Shown: positions 27,366 to 36,044, counted from the first letter of the stretch. The stretch: DNA of 64,000 nucleotides from Palsa-504 sp963744005 (GCA_963744005.1 CAVURU010000002.1:62001-126000); one strand, 5' to 3'. The notes: a model not told the origin generated them from the letters alone. Numbers and translations: made by a program.

Positions 27366-27384
27366 GAGTAACTAACTGAGTAAC
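27366..27384 (+). repeat. Putative integrase arm-type site, left
   Basis: GAGTAACTAACTGAGTAAC, itself a repeated GAGTAAC, recurs with one change at 41250-41268 near the right att site. It lies 40 bp inside the left core. Confidence 0.5.
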
Positions 27385-28529
27385 TAAGCATTGTTGTCCC
27401 GCTTGGGGAAGAGGCTGTCCATTACGGCCGCTCCGCCCATGACAACGGGCCGGAGCTGCTTACGGTAGACGGTCTCAGTTGTACTGGTCCCGGTATGGCC
27501 GACCAGGCGGGCGATCTGCTCAATCGGGACACCCGCGTCAGACATGAGTGAGACGAAGCTGTGCCGCAGTTCGCGCGGCGTCCAGTCAGCCGGGTTGAGG
27601 CCCGCAGCTGCAAGTACGGTGCGGAACGAGCGGCGGACGTTGCCTGCGTAGAGGACGGTGCCGACGCGGGAAGCGAACACCAGGTCATTGTCGTGCCAGT
27701 TCTCCCCCGCTCGCTCGCGGTGCTGGTCTTGCAGGTCGCAGTGGACACGGAGCGCGTCGGCGCAGCGTTGCGGGAGCTCCAGCGTGCGGCGTGACTTCTT
27801 GGTCTTGGTGTCGCCGCCAGCGCGGACAGACCGCCAGACCATGATGACCGGCGGGGTTGCGTCAAGATCGACCTGCGACCAGGTGAGGGCGCGCAGTTCC
27901 TCGGTCCGGGCGCCAGTGAGCAGCGCTACGACTATGTAGGCGTGAAGCGGCCTGCCCTCGGCAGCGGTGAGAAGCGCGTCGGCCTGGGCGAAGGTGAGGG
28001 ACTTTGAGGGGCGGCCCGGTCTTCCTTGCGGGATGTCGCACAGGAGTACGACGTTGCGTTTTACCTTGTCCCGGGCCTGAGCGCGGTTGATGGACCGCCG
28101 GAGAATCGAGTGGAGGATCTGGAGCGTGTCGGTGCTCAGTGTTTTGGCCTTATCGGCTAGCCAGCGGTCTACCTCGTCGGCGGACAGCTCGCGGAGCTTG
28201 CGGGTGCCCAGCGCAGGAATGACGTGCCTGTCCGCGAGGATGGTGCATTTGGCGATCGTGTCGTCGCTTCTGCCGGGCAGCCCGAATTGGAGCCAGTCGC
28301 GGACGGCCTGCTCGACGGTGTAGCCGTCGCTTTTGGTGATCTGCCCGTCTTCGTAGTCGCGGATGATCTCGCGCAGCTTGCGCTGTGCTTCGGTCTTGGT
28401 CCGGCCGCTGCCGCGCTTGACGATCCGCTTCCCGGCAGGCGTGTAGCCCACGGTCAGCGAGGCGACCCAGCGTTTGCGGGCCTCATCCCAGGAAAGTCCG
28501 CCGTCTCCCCTGCTCCGTCGCGCGGCCAT
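27384..28529 (-). CDS. int: AICE tyrosine integrase
   Basis: 381 aa, intact. The N-terminal arm-binding domain (RWVASLTVGYTPAGKRIVKR) and SAM-like core-binding domain (YTVEQAVRDWLQFG) precede a catalytic domain with Arg in GARTEELRAL, the box RELRHSFVSLMSD, His in LVGHTGTSTTE and nucleophile Tyr in TVYRKQLRP. It catalyses site-specific integration into tRNA-Val(GAC), adjacent to its target. The start codon overlaps the xis stop. Confidence 0.95.
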   Translation of the reverse strand: MAARRSRGDGGLSWDEARKRWVASLTVGYTPAGKRIVKRGSGRTKTEAQRKLREIIRDYEDGQITKSDGYTVEQAVRDWLQFGLPGRSDDTIAKCTILADRHVIPALGTRKLRELSADEVDRWLADKAKTLSTDTLQILHSILRRSINRAQARDKVKRNVVLLCDIPQGRPGRPSKSLTFAQADALLTAAEGRPLHAYIVVALLTGARTEELRALTWSQVDLDATPPVIMVWRSVRAGGDTKTKKSRRTLELPQRCADALRVHCDLQDQHRERAGENWHDNDLVFASRVGTVLYAGNVRRSFRTVLAAAGLNPADWTPRELRHSFVSLMSDAGVPIEQIARLVGHTGTSTTETVYRKQLRPVVMGGAAVMDSLFPKRDNNA

Positions 28530-28720
28530 CAGGCGGCCTTCGCTTCGCTTTCCAGGAGCCTGACGTACTCTGCGATCGCGGATGCGGGGATCAGCCGTGA
28601 ACGGCCTTGCGTGACTGACCGTAGACGGCCCGAACGGATCTGCTCGTAGATCGCGCTACGCCCCAGCGACAGGATTACCATCGCGTCGCGCACGCGATAG
28701 AGCTGCTTGTCAGGAGGCAT
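28529..28720 (-). CDS. xis: Excisionase (Xis), MerR-like HTH
   Basis: 63 aa from ATG 28720, chosen because AAGGGAC stands upstream; a longer frame starts at 28780. The winged-helix DNA-binding text (YRVRDAMVILSLGRSAIYEQ, IRSGRLRSVTQGRSRLIPAS) is the standard small excisionase domain. It overlaps int by 1 nt and directs excision together with it. Confidence 0.88.
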   Translation of the reverse strand: MPPDKQLYRVRDAMVILSLGRSAIYEQIRSGRLRSVTQGRSRLIPASAIAEYVRLLESEAKAA

Positions 28721-28776
28721 GACTACTGTCCCTTCATTGACTTGTTTGCTGTCAAGTCCCGGTTGACGTTGGACCG

Positions 28777-30184
28777 TCAACCGGGATGGGCTAGGCCGTA
28801 GTGCTCGCGGGCGCGTGCAGCGGATGCTGCGGCCAGCTCAGCGATCGGTGTAGTTCGGTTCAGGTCGGGTCCGCCGTAGGTCCAGGCGGTGCCAAGGACC
28901 AGGACGACGGTTTCGTCCAGGGGTCGGCCCCAGGCGTCCGGGCCTGGTGTCGGCAATTGGGTGGTGCGACGATGCTCGGCACGGGCGGCACGGAGCTGGC
29001 CGAAGGTGACCGAGTAGCGGCGGGATTTGGTGAGGAAGTGGCCGCCGTAGCCGAGCATGTGGGCCCATGCCCGGAAGGCGGCCGAGCTGCCAAGCGGTGG
29101 TGATCATTGTCCGGTAGTGCGCCGAGCAGCGGAGCTGGTCGATGTCGGCATCGGTGCGGATGCGCTGGCTGGGCAGGCCGGGCGCGGTCAGCGTCTTGGT
29201 GGCGTACTTGGCGATGTAGTTGGCCACGGCCTGGTGGTTGAGCGGCTGGCCGGTGCGGGTGACCTCACCGTGCCGGATGGGCCGCACGTCGGTCCCTTGC
29301 GGTGGGCCGAACGTCAAGACGACCGGAACGCCACCGGGAACCGCGATAGGCAGGCGAACGGCGGCGGCAGCCTGGCCAACGGCCTCGCACACGATGTCGG
29401 CAGTGATGCCGGATGGCGGCGGCTGGTAGTCCTCCCCCGCTGCGTCGAGGCGGATCACGGCGTGGAAGTGGACCACGCCGCGGGCCTGGTATTCGGCGAC
29501 CTTGACGAACCGCAGCCGAGCCAGCGACCGGAGGTTTTTTTGGGTGATGCCGAGCAGGTGGGCCAGGCGGCGGGGCAGGTAGGTGGTGAACCGGCGCCAC
29601 AGCGCCGCGGCGTGGGCGTTGAAAAGTACGGCGGTGGTGTAGTCGTAGCAGTCCGGGCACATCGGCCGGCCGAGCCGCGGATCGGTGTCGGCGTGCCGGG
29701 CCGGGCAGGAGATGTCCCGGCCGTGCGGGCAGCGCCGCACCCGGGCGTCGCGGCGGGGTCGGCACGGCAGGACGGTCTTGCCGCGCATCCGGCGGGCGTG
29801 TACCGGGCCGAAGGACGGGGCGGTGAGCGTGGCGAAGACGCACGGGTGCGCGGTGATCGTCTCGGGGATGCCTTTGCCTCCGGCCAGGCCCGCCTTGACG
29901 AGCTGGCGGGCGTCCCGCTTGTACACGGCGGAGCAGGACGGGCAGACGGCTTCGCGGCGATTGCCGCACGCCACTGACGCCGAGCCGTAGACGGGTGCGA
30001 GCTCGCCGGTGGCCAGGTCGATCATGTCGGTGCGGCTGTGCATCTGAATCGGATGGGAGCAGCCGGAATCGGCAGCGAACTCGCGTTCCCAGCGGCGAAG
30101 GTCGGGATGAGGGTCGTCAGCAGTCGCCCCGGGTCCCGGGCCCGTGATGAGGGGTCCGGGGTCCAGGATGACGGCCGCGGTCAT
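28777..30184 (-). CDS. repSA: RepSA-type replication initiator, one frameshift
   Basis: About 465 aa when joined. ATG 30184 overlaps the stop of the upstream HTH gene. A zinc-finger-like cluster (CGNRREAVCPSCSAVYKRD) and HUH-like replication text (YQARGVVHFHAVIRLD, NYIAKYATKTLT) mark the rolling-circle initiator of actinomycete elements. The frame changes near 29090: the conserved tail WAHMLGYGGHFLTKSRRYSV continues in another frame to 28777. Either the element cannot replicate as annotated or the read has an indel. Confidence 0.85.
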
Positions 30185-30531
30185 GACGCCTGGCCCCAGC
30201 GTTGCTGGGCCGCCTGCCGGGTGACGCCGAGCCGGGCACCGATCTCCGCCCACGAGTACCCGTACCGGCGCAGGCCGGTCACGGCCTGGCCGATAGCGGC
30301 GTCCACATCGGACGCGAGGCCGGTCAGCGTAGTGAGGGCTTCGACGTCGCCATCGGCGACGCGGCGGGCGTAGGCCCGCAGGATCCGCCGGGTGAAGGCG
30401 GCGTAGTCGTCGTTCTCGACCAGCCGCGGCTCTCGTTTCGGTGTCAACCGGGTCTTGACGGTGTTCCGGCCAGCCCGGCCGGGTTGCGGTGGTTGTGGGC
30501 CTGGCCCGTGAAGGGCGTACTGGGCGGTCAT
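30181..30531 (-). CDS. Small HTH protein upstream of repSA
   Basis: 116 aa with a disordered basic N-terminus and a C-terminal helix-turn-helix of sigma/Fis-like style (YSWAEIGARLGVTRQAAQQR). It overlaps both neighbours by 4 bp, so it is translated with traSA and repSA. Probably a local regulator or replication accessory. Confidence 0.75.
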   Translation of the reverse strand: MTAQYALHGPGPQPPQPGRAGRNTVKTRLTPKREPRLVENDDYAAFTRRILRAYARRVADGDVEALTTLTGLASDVDAAIGQAVTGLRRYGYSWAEIGARLGVTRQAAQQRWGQAS

Positions 30532-31358
30532 GCGGCGATGTCCTTGCCGCGCAGCCGGGCCGCGTACGCGGCCAGGTAGTGGATGTCCTCATCCGTGAGA
30601 TAAGCAGCCTTGATCCGCCGCGGCGTGCCTGTCTCGGACAGCAGCCAGCCGACCCCTCGGGCCAGGGGATCGATGTCGGCGGCGGTGTAGCCCTCGGAGG
30701 CCCAGCCCTGGCCCAGGACGGTGTCAGATGAGCTATCGGTGGTGCAGCGGAAGGCCCACCGGTAGCCGAACAGGTCCCGCATGGACGGGTCGATGACCTG
30801 ATGGGAGGGACGCTGGGTGGCCAGGATGATGATGACCCCGGCGGCGCGGCCGCGGGCGACCAGGTCGCGCGTGAGGGCGGCGAAGTCCTCGCGTTCTTTC
30901 TTGGTGCCGACGGTGGCGGAGAAGTAGGCGTATTCGTCGATGACGATCAGGTAGACCGGCTCACCCGTCTCCCGGGTGATCTTCCGGCGCCCGGCGGTGA
31001 GCAGCTGGTCGTACCGGGCGTTCATGATGGCCTGGAAGTCGGTGAACGCGGCGATGGCGTCGGTGATGGACGGGCCGATGAACATGTCGGCGCAGGCCCG
31101 CCAGGGGCCCAGCTCGACCTGCTTGCCGTCGACCAGGATCAGCTTGCAGTCGTGCGACAGGGCCCCGTGGGCGGTGATCAGGTTCAGCCCGGAGGACTTG
31201 CCCGCGCCGGGTTCGCCGCCGAGCAGGATGTTGCGCTCGGCCAGGTTGACGTGGACGTGCTCGCCGTATTCGTCCTGGCCCAGGTGCACCGGGTCGAACA
31301 TCGAGAACGGGAACGTCGGGACCAGGGGCAGCGGCTGGGTGTCCGCAATGGTGGTCAT
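30528..31358 (-). CDS. traSA: FtsK/SpoIIIE-type DNA translocase (TraSA-like)
   Basis: 276 aa. Walker A GGEPGAGKSSGL near residue 48, Walker B YLIVIDEYAYF near 140 and the motif ATQRPSHQVID are typical of FtsK-family translocases. This single protein moves double-stranded AICE DNA between mycelia. No transmembrane segment is visible, so it may need the membrane protein encoded upstream. Confidence 0.9.
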   Translation of the reverse strand: MTTIADTQPLPLVPTFPFSMFDPVHLGQDEYGEHVHVNLAERNILLGGEPGAGKSSGLNLITAHGALSHDCKLILVDGKQVELGPWRACADMFIGPSITDAIAAFTDFQAIMNARYDQLLTAGRRKITRETGEPVYLIVIDEYAYFSATVGTKKEREDFAALTRDLVARGRAAGVIIILATQRPSHQVIDPSMRDLFGYRWAFRCTTDSSSDTVLGQGWASEGYTAADIDPLARGVGWLLSETGTPRRIKAAYLTDEDIHYLAAYAARLRGKDIAA

Positions 31359-31433
31359 GACAGGGCCTCCCTTCGAGGCGTAGGAGAGTGAGGGGCGGGC
31401 GGTCCCCGGGCATGCCGAGGACCGCCGCGCTAG

Positions 31434-32078
31434 TTAGGCCGCTGGGCCGTTCTCGTCCGGGGGATGCGGGACGAGGGCCAGCACAGGCCGGGTAGAGCCA
31501 GGCGCGTTCAGCCGCGCCAGGGGGGAGGTGATGGTGTGGCTGGCCGCGAGGGTGTCGCGGCGGATGATGTCGATGGTCACCAGCTGGGACCAGCGGCGGT
31601 TACGGGTGACCCGCGCGTCGCGGGCGTAGCAGGCGGCCCTGAGTTCGCCGATGTGGGCCTCGAAATCCTCGGCGCAGATCCCGGCCCGGCACAGGATCCA
31701 GGCCCGTTCGCCGACCTGGGTCGGCCGGATCCACAGCACCAGCGGCAGTCGGCCGGAGCGGGTGTGCAGGCGTGCCTCGTAGCACAGGCGCTGGAGACGG
31801 TGGCGGGCCAGGACGCACCAGAATCGGCGGGTGATGAATCGCTGAGAGCGCGGTACGGCCAGCGTCAGGCCGACGATCGCGGCCAGGACGACGGCGGCCC
31901 AGGTGAGGGTGATGAGGATGGACAGCCGCCACAGGGCGGCGGTCAGGGCTGCCAGGATGGCCAGTTCGGTGCGGCATCGCCAGGCGATGCCTGCCGGCGT
32001 GCGTTGGAAGCGGACGAACAGATCGTCCAGTTGGTAGGGGTTGTTCCGCTGGTTGCGGGAGGTGCTGGTCTTGGACAT
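31434..32078 (-). CDS. AICE membrane protein
   Basis: 214 aa. Two adjacent hydrophobic segments (LAILAALTAALWRLSILITL and AAVVLAAIVGLTLAV) near residues 38-78 are followed by a basic cytoplasmic domain of about 130 residues. It lies between the zinc-ribbon genes and traSA; a role in transfer or intramycelial spread is inferred from position. Confidence 0.7.
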   Translation of the reverse strand: MSKTSTSRNQRNNPYQLDDLFVRFQRTPAGIAWRCRTELAILAALTAALWRLSILITLTWAAVVLAAIVGLTLAVPRSQRFITRRFWCVLARHRLQRLCYEARLHTRSGRLPLVLWIRPTQVGERAWILCRAGICAEDFEAHIGELRAACYARDARVTRNRRWSQLVTIDIIRRDTLAASHTITSPLARLNAPGSTRPVLALVPHPPDENGPAA

Positions 32079-32084
32079 GAGGAT

Positions 32085-32318
32085 CTACCGCCTTGTCGCG
32101 GGCTGGCTGGCGGATACGGATACGGATGCGGGGTCGGCGGCGCGGGCCGGGTTGACCCAGTCGGTGACGCAGGCCAAAGGCCAGGCCGTGCCACAGGCGG
32201 CACAGATGTGTGCGGTCTCGGTGATGCCATCGCCGGTGTCGACCTCGGCGGAGGCGATGTCGAAGGAGCCGCAGTCGGGGCAGATGGGTTCGTGGTAGAT
32301 GACCCGGAAGTCGTTCAC
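32085..32318 (-). CDS. Small zinc-ribbon protein
   Basis: 77 aa with two CxxC pairs (CPDCGSFD and CAACGTAWP) about 25 residues apart, a classical zinc ribbon. Its start overlaps the stop of the next gene upstream. Function unknown; common style in AICE cargo. Confidence 0.7.
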   Translation of the reverse strand: MNDFRVIYHEPICPDCGSFDIASAEVDTGDGITETAHICAACGTAWPLACVTDWVNPARAADPASVSVSASQPATRR

Positions 32319-32554
32319 GGCCGCTCCCCCTTGCCGGGGTTATAGGCGGCGATGAGCCGGGCGCGGTCCGCATCATCGCGGGCGTGGTCGGTGATCCAGG
32401 TTTCGGCGCAGCCCTTGTGGCAGGGCACGTCCTTGACCGGGGACCGGGACAGGGCCGGTGTGCCGCATAGCACGCATGGGGCCAGGTCACCGATGGTGCC
32501 GCGCCGCCAGTCCAGGACTACGCGTGTTGCGGGCGCGCTGGTAGCGTGGGGCAT
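32315..32554 (-). CDS. Small Cys-rich protein
   Basis: 79 aa with CVLCGTPALS and a later CHKGC, a probable zinc site. It overlaps the downstream zinc-ribbon gene by 4 bp, so the two are translated together. Confidence 0.65.
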   Translation of the reverse strand: MPHATSAPATRVVLDWRRGTIGDLAPCVLCGTPALSRSPVKDVPCHKGCAETWITDHARDDADRARLIAAYNPGKGERP

Positions 32555-32644
32555 GCCGATGCTCCTTTGCTTTTCGCGAGGTGGGGGAACGATTGGCTGG
32601 CCGGGCCGGGGGATGGCACTCCCCCAGGCCCGGCACTGCTGATG

Positions 32645-33004
32645 TCAGGCCGTATTTGGTGCGGCCGGGATGTGGGCGAAGCCATCGATGGCGACGCCGT
32701 AGTAGTCGAACTTGGTCCGGCACCACGTCTCGGGGCGGTGTGTAGTGTCCTCGTGCGGGTTGCTGGTGACGACGCCGCCGAAGCGCAGCGCCCACCGGGT
32801 GATGGCCCGCAGGCTGGCGGGCTCGGGGGCGAACTGGAGGCTGATGACCTCTAGGTCATAGATGGTGATTGAGGACGGCTGGGGCAGGTCGGCTGCTTCT
32901 TGCAGCAGGTTGACCAAGCCGACCGCGAGCGCGCCGATCGGCAGCGGCGGCAGGTCCGGTAGCGCCGGGCCTGTGGCGGCCGGGTCATAGATGTAGGTGG
33001 TCAC
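32645..33004 (-). CDS. AICE hypothetical protein
   Basis: 119 aa from GTG 33004, which has AAGGAGAA just upstream. Contains ITIYDLEVISLQFAPEPASL and WCRTKFDYYGVAIDG. The family is not recognised. It belongs to the leftward AICE operon that begins at 33398. Confidence 0.65.
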   Translation of the reverse strand: MTTYIYDPAATGPALPDLPPLPIGALAVGLVNLLQEAADLPQPSSITIYDLEVISLQFAPEPASLRAITRWALRFGGVVTSNPHEDTTHRPETWCRTKFDYYGVAIDGFAHIPAAPNTA

Positions 33005-33059
33005 GGGTTCTCCTTGTCCTGATCGCGAGGCGGGGGGTGGTTCGGTTTGGCCGAGTAAG

Positions 33060-33398
33060 TCAGGCCGCGTGGATGGACTTGGCAGGACCAGCGGGCTCGA
33101 CGGCTTCGGCGCGGAAGGCGCGGCGGATCTTGCCGTCACGGCCGACCCACGGGGCGAACACCAGGCCGTGGACCTCGGCGTAGCCATCAAAGGTCAGCTT
33201 GGGCTCGTTTCCGGCCACCTCGACCCAGATGGTTTCCTTGGTCTCGCGCGTGGTGTCGATCGCGTCCAGCCGTACCGTCCAGATGGGCTCGCCGTCGCGG
33301 GTCACCGCCTGGCGGTCCTTGTCCTTGAAATCCGGCCGGGGCTTGGCCACTCCGGCCACCCTGAACTGATAGGGATCTGTCTTGAGTTCTAGCCGCAT
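33060..33398 (-). CDS. First gene of the leftward AICE operon
   Basis: 112 aa from ATG 33398 (GAGAGGAC at good spacing); a GTG at 33407 is less well placed. It has an all-beta look (YQFRVAGVAKPRPDFKDKD, TIWVEVAGNEPKLTFDGYAE). It stands where pSAM2 has its replication activator gene, divergent from a GntR repressor, but sequence similarity to Pra is not clear to me. Confidence 0.65.
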   Translation of the reverse strand: MRLELKTDPYQFRVAGVAKPRPDFKDKDRQAVTRDGEPIWTVRLDAIDTTRETKETIWVEVAGNEPKLTFDGYAEVHGLVFAPWVGRDGKIRRAFRAEAVEPAGPAKSIHAA

Positions 33399-33428
33399 GA
33401 TGGTCACGTCCTCTCAGTGTTATGTGCG

Positions 33429-33508
33429 ACCTAGGTGTCATAGTACGTTATGAACCTGCCGTGTCAACATGCCTGGGAGACCTAGGGCGCAGCCGGTACA
33501 CTGGCCGC
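33429..33508. promoter_or_regulatory. Divergent control region of the AICE
   Basis: The palindrome ACCTAGGT at 33429-33436 and a variant ACCTAGGG at 33480-33487 flank this segment. TACACT at about 33497 is a good -10 for the GntR gene and lies so near its GTG that the mRNA is probably leaderless. The palindromes are likely operators for the GntR protein. Confidence 0.55.
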
Positions 33509-33880
33509 GTGCCCGATGACTCGCGACCGGCTTCCATGCAGGTCGCCGACGCCCTGCGTGGCGAGATCGGCTCTGGGAAGCTCGCACCGGGCGAGAAGGT
33601 TCCGTCTATCCGGAAGCTGGCCGAGCGGTTCGAGGTAGCCCCCATGACGGCCCAGAACGCGATCGAGATGCTCCGGAATGAAGGCCTGGTCTACACGAGC
33701 CCAGGGCGCGGCACCTTCGTACGGACCGACACTGACCGGGCAGCCAGCGGTACGCCGTCGCCCGAATACCTCGCGATCAGCGAGCACCTGAACGACCTTG
33801 ACGCCCAGATGCGGCAGATGGCCGACCGGGTTGGCGAGCTGGAGAAGCTAGTGAAGCGTGGACGTCAAGCTCCGCGCTGA
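33509..33880 (+). CDS. GntR-family regulator (KorSA-like)
   Basis: 123 aa from GTG 33509. An N-terminal GntR winged helix (DALRGEIGSGKLAPGEKVPS, VAPMTAQNAIEMLRNEGLVY, SPGRGTFVR) is followed by a short coiled-coil C-terminus, matching the YtrA/KorSA type rather than ligand-binding GntR subfamilies. By analogy with pSAM2 it should repress its own promoter and the divergent operon, keeping replication and transfer off. Confidence 0.85.
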   Translation: MPDDSRPASMQVADALRGEIGSGKLAPGEKVPSIRKLAERFEVAPMTAQNAIEMLRNEGLVYTSPGRGTFVRTDTDRAASGTPSPEYLAISEHLNDLDAQMRQMADRVGELEKLVKRGRQAPR

Positions 33881-33968
33881 CATCCTCCAGCCGCGTCGCA
33901 AGGCTTACGAGAGTCTGAGCTAGCCCCGCGACCCGACGCCGCAAATGGTCGATTTCCTCTACAGTCAT
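33777..33968 (-). CDS. Possible small coiled-coil protein antisense to the GntR 3' end
   Basis: 63 aa, starting MTVEEIDHLRRRVAGLAQTL and continuing as a heptad-like helix before a low-complexity tail. It overlaps the GntR gene by 104 bp on the other strand, and no clear Shine-Dalgarno is present. It could be real or a by-product of the GntR coding sequence. Confidence 0.3.
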   Translation of the reverse strand: MTVEEIDHLRRRVAGLAQTLVSLATRLEDVSAELDVHASLASPARQPGRPSAASGRQGRSGAR

Positions 33969-34016
33969 GCATATAGGTCATCGCGGTACGTAACGATGAC
34001 ACCACCCTGAGAGAAG

Positions 34017-34037
34017 GTCACTCACAAGTCACTCACA
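34017..34037 (+). repeat. Tandem direct repeat upstream of the XRE-deformylase gene
   Basis: GTCACTCACA occurs twice, 11 bp apart (34017-34026 and 34028-34037), on one face of the helix and 22 bp before the GTG start. A candidate operator for the XRE domain of the gene it precedes. Confidence 0.45.
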
Positions 34038-34058
34038 GGCACAGGACGGAGGGCAGAC

Positions 34059-35579
34059 GTGAGCGATGAGATTACGCCGGCAGCTGCCGAGCCGTTCATC
34101 GCTGAACTCAAGCACTGGCGGGATATCCGCGGCTTCTCACAATCGGCGCTCGCCAAGGAAGTCGGCTACACACCCTCCTACATCTCCAAAGTCGAAAGCG
34201 GCCACCAGCGGCCATCAAGGTCGTTCGCCGACCTGGCCGACAAGGTGCTGCGCACCGGCGGGGCACTCAGCAGGAGTATCCGGGAGACCGCAAGCCATCA
34301 TCGCGAAGCGCTATCGGAGATCCCACGCCAGGGCCGTGAAGCGAGCACGCCGATCGACGCTCAGCCCGCAAGCCTGATCGTCGAACACGACGATGCCGGG
34401 CTGACCTACGACGATCACACCTACCACGCTTACCAGCGACGCCAGCTGTTCAACGCCAGCACCGAGCCAGTCACCCGATACCTCATCCGGATCTCCGTTG
34501 ACCGCCACCCCGGCGATCCCGAACGGTCCAACCAGCTTTACCGGGCGAACCCGCTGACCTGGGACGAGATCAGCCTCAGCGCAACCATTAACGGCGAGCC
34601 CATCGGCTGGCGCGTCCAGCACGACCGCGACGCCTTCAAGGAGCTGTGGCTGCTGTTCGAGAACGAGTACGGGCGCTACCCCATCTATCCAGGCGAGTCT
34701 GGCCTGCTGGAATACGACTACACCGTCAGCGACACCAAGTGGGGAAACTGGTTCCAACGGGCCGTGCGGCTTCCCACCCGGCGGCTGAGCGTCCGTCTGG
34801 ACTTCCCCGCCGCCTTGCAGCCCGCTGTCTGGGGAACTGAGACAACCATGACCGCTGCGGCACTCCCCTTGCACACCGCCGTTCATGCTGCACAGGATGA
34901 AGAACGGCAGCTGTTCTCCTGGTCGACGGACGACCCGCCGCTGCACGCCCGCTACCGTCTGGAATGGAAGTTCAGGGCAGACGACCCAGACGAGAGAGCA
35001 CCGGAACCGATGGCCAACAAGACCGCCAGCGAAGTCATGCAGTCGATCGGCATCACCCAGCGCGGCGACGCCGTGCTCGACCAGGTTGCCCAGCCGTTTA
35101 CCTTGCCTGATGAGGCTGAGGATGCCCGCCGGGTCATCGCCGAACTCAACTCCGCAGCCAGCCGGGCCGCACAGGTCCACGTATTCGGCAAAGGCATGGG
35201 CATCGCCGCCCCGCAGATCGGCGTCAGCCGGGCCGCCGCCATAGTCCGAGACCCGGACGGCGAAACCATTACTCTGCTCAACCCCCGCATCATCGAGGAA
35301 TCCCAGCAGACCGACGAACAGTACGAAGGCTGCCTCAGCTTCTTCGACGTCCGGGGCATGGTCCCCCGCGCCCTCGTGCTGCACGTCGAACACCAGGACA
35401 TCGACGGCCAGCGTCACATAACGATCTTCGAGAACGGGCTAGCCCGACTGGTCGCCCATGAGATCGACCACCTATACGGCACGCTGTATACGAGCCGAAT
35501 GCTGGCAGGAGCAGCACTTATTCCCATCAGTGAATACGGCGGCACCGGTGAACGGTGGCAGTACAGCGACCGTCAGTAG
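34059..35579 (+). CDS. XRE HTH-peptide deformylase fusion protein
   Basis: 506 aa from GTG 34059 with GGAGGG upstream. Residues 14-65 are an XRE helix-turn-helix (RGFSQSALAKEVGYTPSYIS). Residues about 120-305 form a beta-rich domain I do not recognise, with many Trp/Tyr. Residues 335-490 are a peptide deformylase with all three motifs: GMGIAAPQ at 379-386, EGCLS at 423-427 (metal ligand Cys425) and HEIDH at 467-471 (ligands His467 and His471, catalytic Glu468). Deformylases are normally stand-alone enzymes of 160-190 aa. It could be a repressor whose metallohydrolase domain reports on formylated peptides, or a resistance or defence gene. Located on AICE cargo. Confidence 0.88.
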   Translation: MSDEITPAAAEPFIAELKHWRDIRGFSQSALAKEVGYTPSYISKVESGHQRPSRSFADLADKVLRTGGALSRSIRETASHHREALSEIPRQGREASTPIDAQPASLIVEHDDAGLTYDDHTYHAYQRRQLFNASTEPVTRYLIRISVDRHPGDPERSNQLYRANPLTWDEISLSATINGEPIGWRVQHDRDAFKELWLLFENEYGRYPIYPGESGLLEYDYTVSDTKWGNWFQRAVRLPTRRLSVRLDFPAALQPAVWGTETTMTAAALPLHTAVHAAQDEERQLFSWSTDDPPLHARYRLEWKFRADDPDERAPEPMANKTASEVMQSIGITQRGDAVLDQVAQPFTLPDEAEDARRVIAELNSAASRAAQVHVFGKGMGIAAPQIGVSRAAAIVRDPDGETITLLNPRIIEESQQTDEQYEGCLSFFDVRGMVPRALVLHVEHQDIDGQRHITIFENGLARLVAHEIDHLYGTLYTSRMLAGAALIPISEYGGTGERWQYSDRQ

Positions 35580-35585
35580 CCTGGC

Positions 35586-35607
35586 GATCTAGGTGACCTA
35601 GGTGATC
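35586..35607. promoter_or_regulatory. CTAGGTGA repeats downstream of the XRE-deformylase gene
   Basis: TCTAGGTGACCTAGGTGA contains two tandem CTAGGTGA units and an ACCTAGGT palindrome identical to that before the GntR gene at 33429. Probably another binding site for the AICE regulator. Confidence 0.45.
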
Positions 35608-35634
35608 TGTTACAACTTTCTTTACAGCTTCAAG

Positions 35635-35653
35635 GGCGCGCCTTCGGCGCGCC
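35635..35653. terminator. GGCGCGCC hairpin
   Basis: A perfect 8-bp inverted repeat of GGCGCGCC with a TTC loop, 56 bp after the XRE-deformylase stop. A likely terminator. Confidence 0.5.
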
Positions 35654-36007
35654 ACGCCTACGGCCGGAACCGGCTACGCGAGCTGACGCGAGCAACCGGG
35701 AGAGTAGAGCGGCCGGGTGACCGGTGATAAGCGGCAAGGGTCGCCGGGGGTCTCGCCGTTGCTGTGCGGCCGCTTTCGCCGCGCCCTTCGGGCGGAAGCC
35801 CTACGGCGCGACGAGCTGCCGCGCACGGCTGCCCCGGCACCGGCCGCAGGCGGCCCCCGCCGTCACGCCCCGATGCCGCGCCAAACGAGCAGGGCCAGGC
35901 CGTCACGCTCGCGCCGAGTGTGCCAATCGCCGTGCGAAAGGTAACAGCCACCGGGACGGAACGCCGCGCATTGTCCGGGACTGGCCCCTCCAGCGTCAAG
36001 GGCACCC

Positions 36008-36044
36008 GAAGATCGTTTCTAACCGCTTCGCAGAAACGATCTTC
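36008..36044. repeat. 13-bp perfect inverted repeat
   Basis: GAAGATCGTTTCT and its complement with an 11-nt loop. There is no T-tract. The length and AT content stand out from the surrounding GC-rich DNA; an origin-type or protein-binding structure is possible. Confidence 0.5.
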
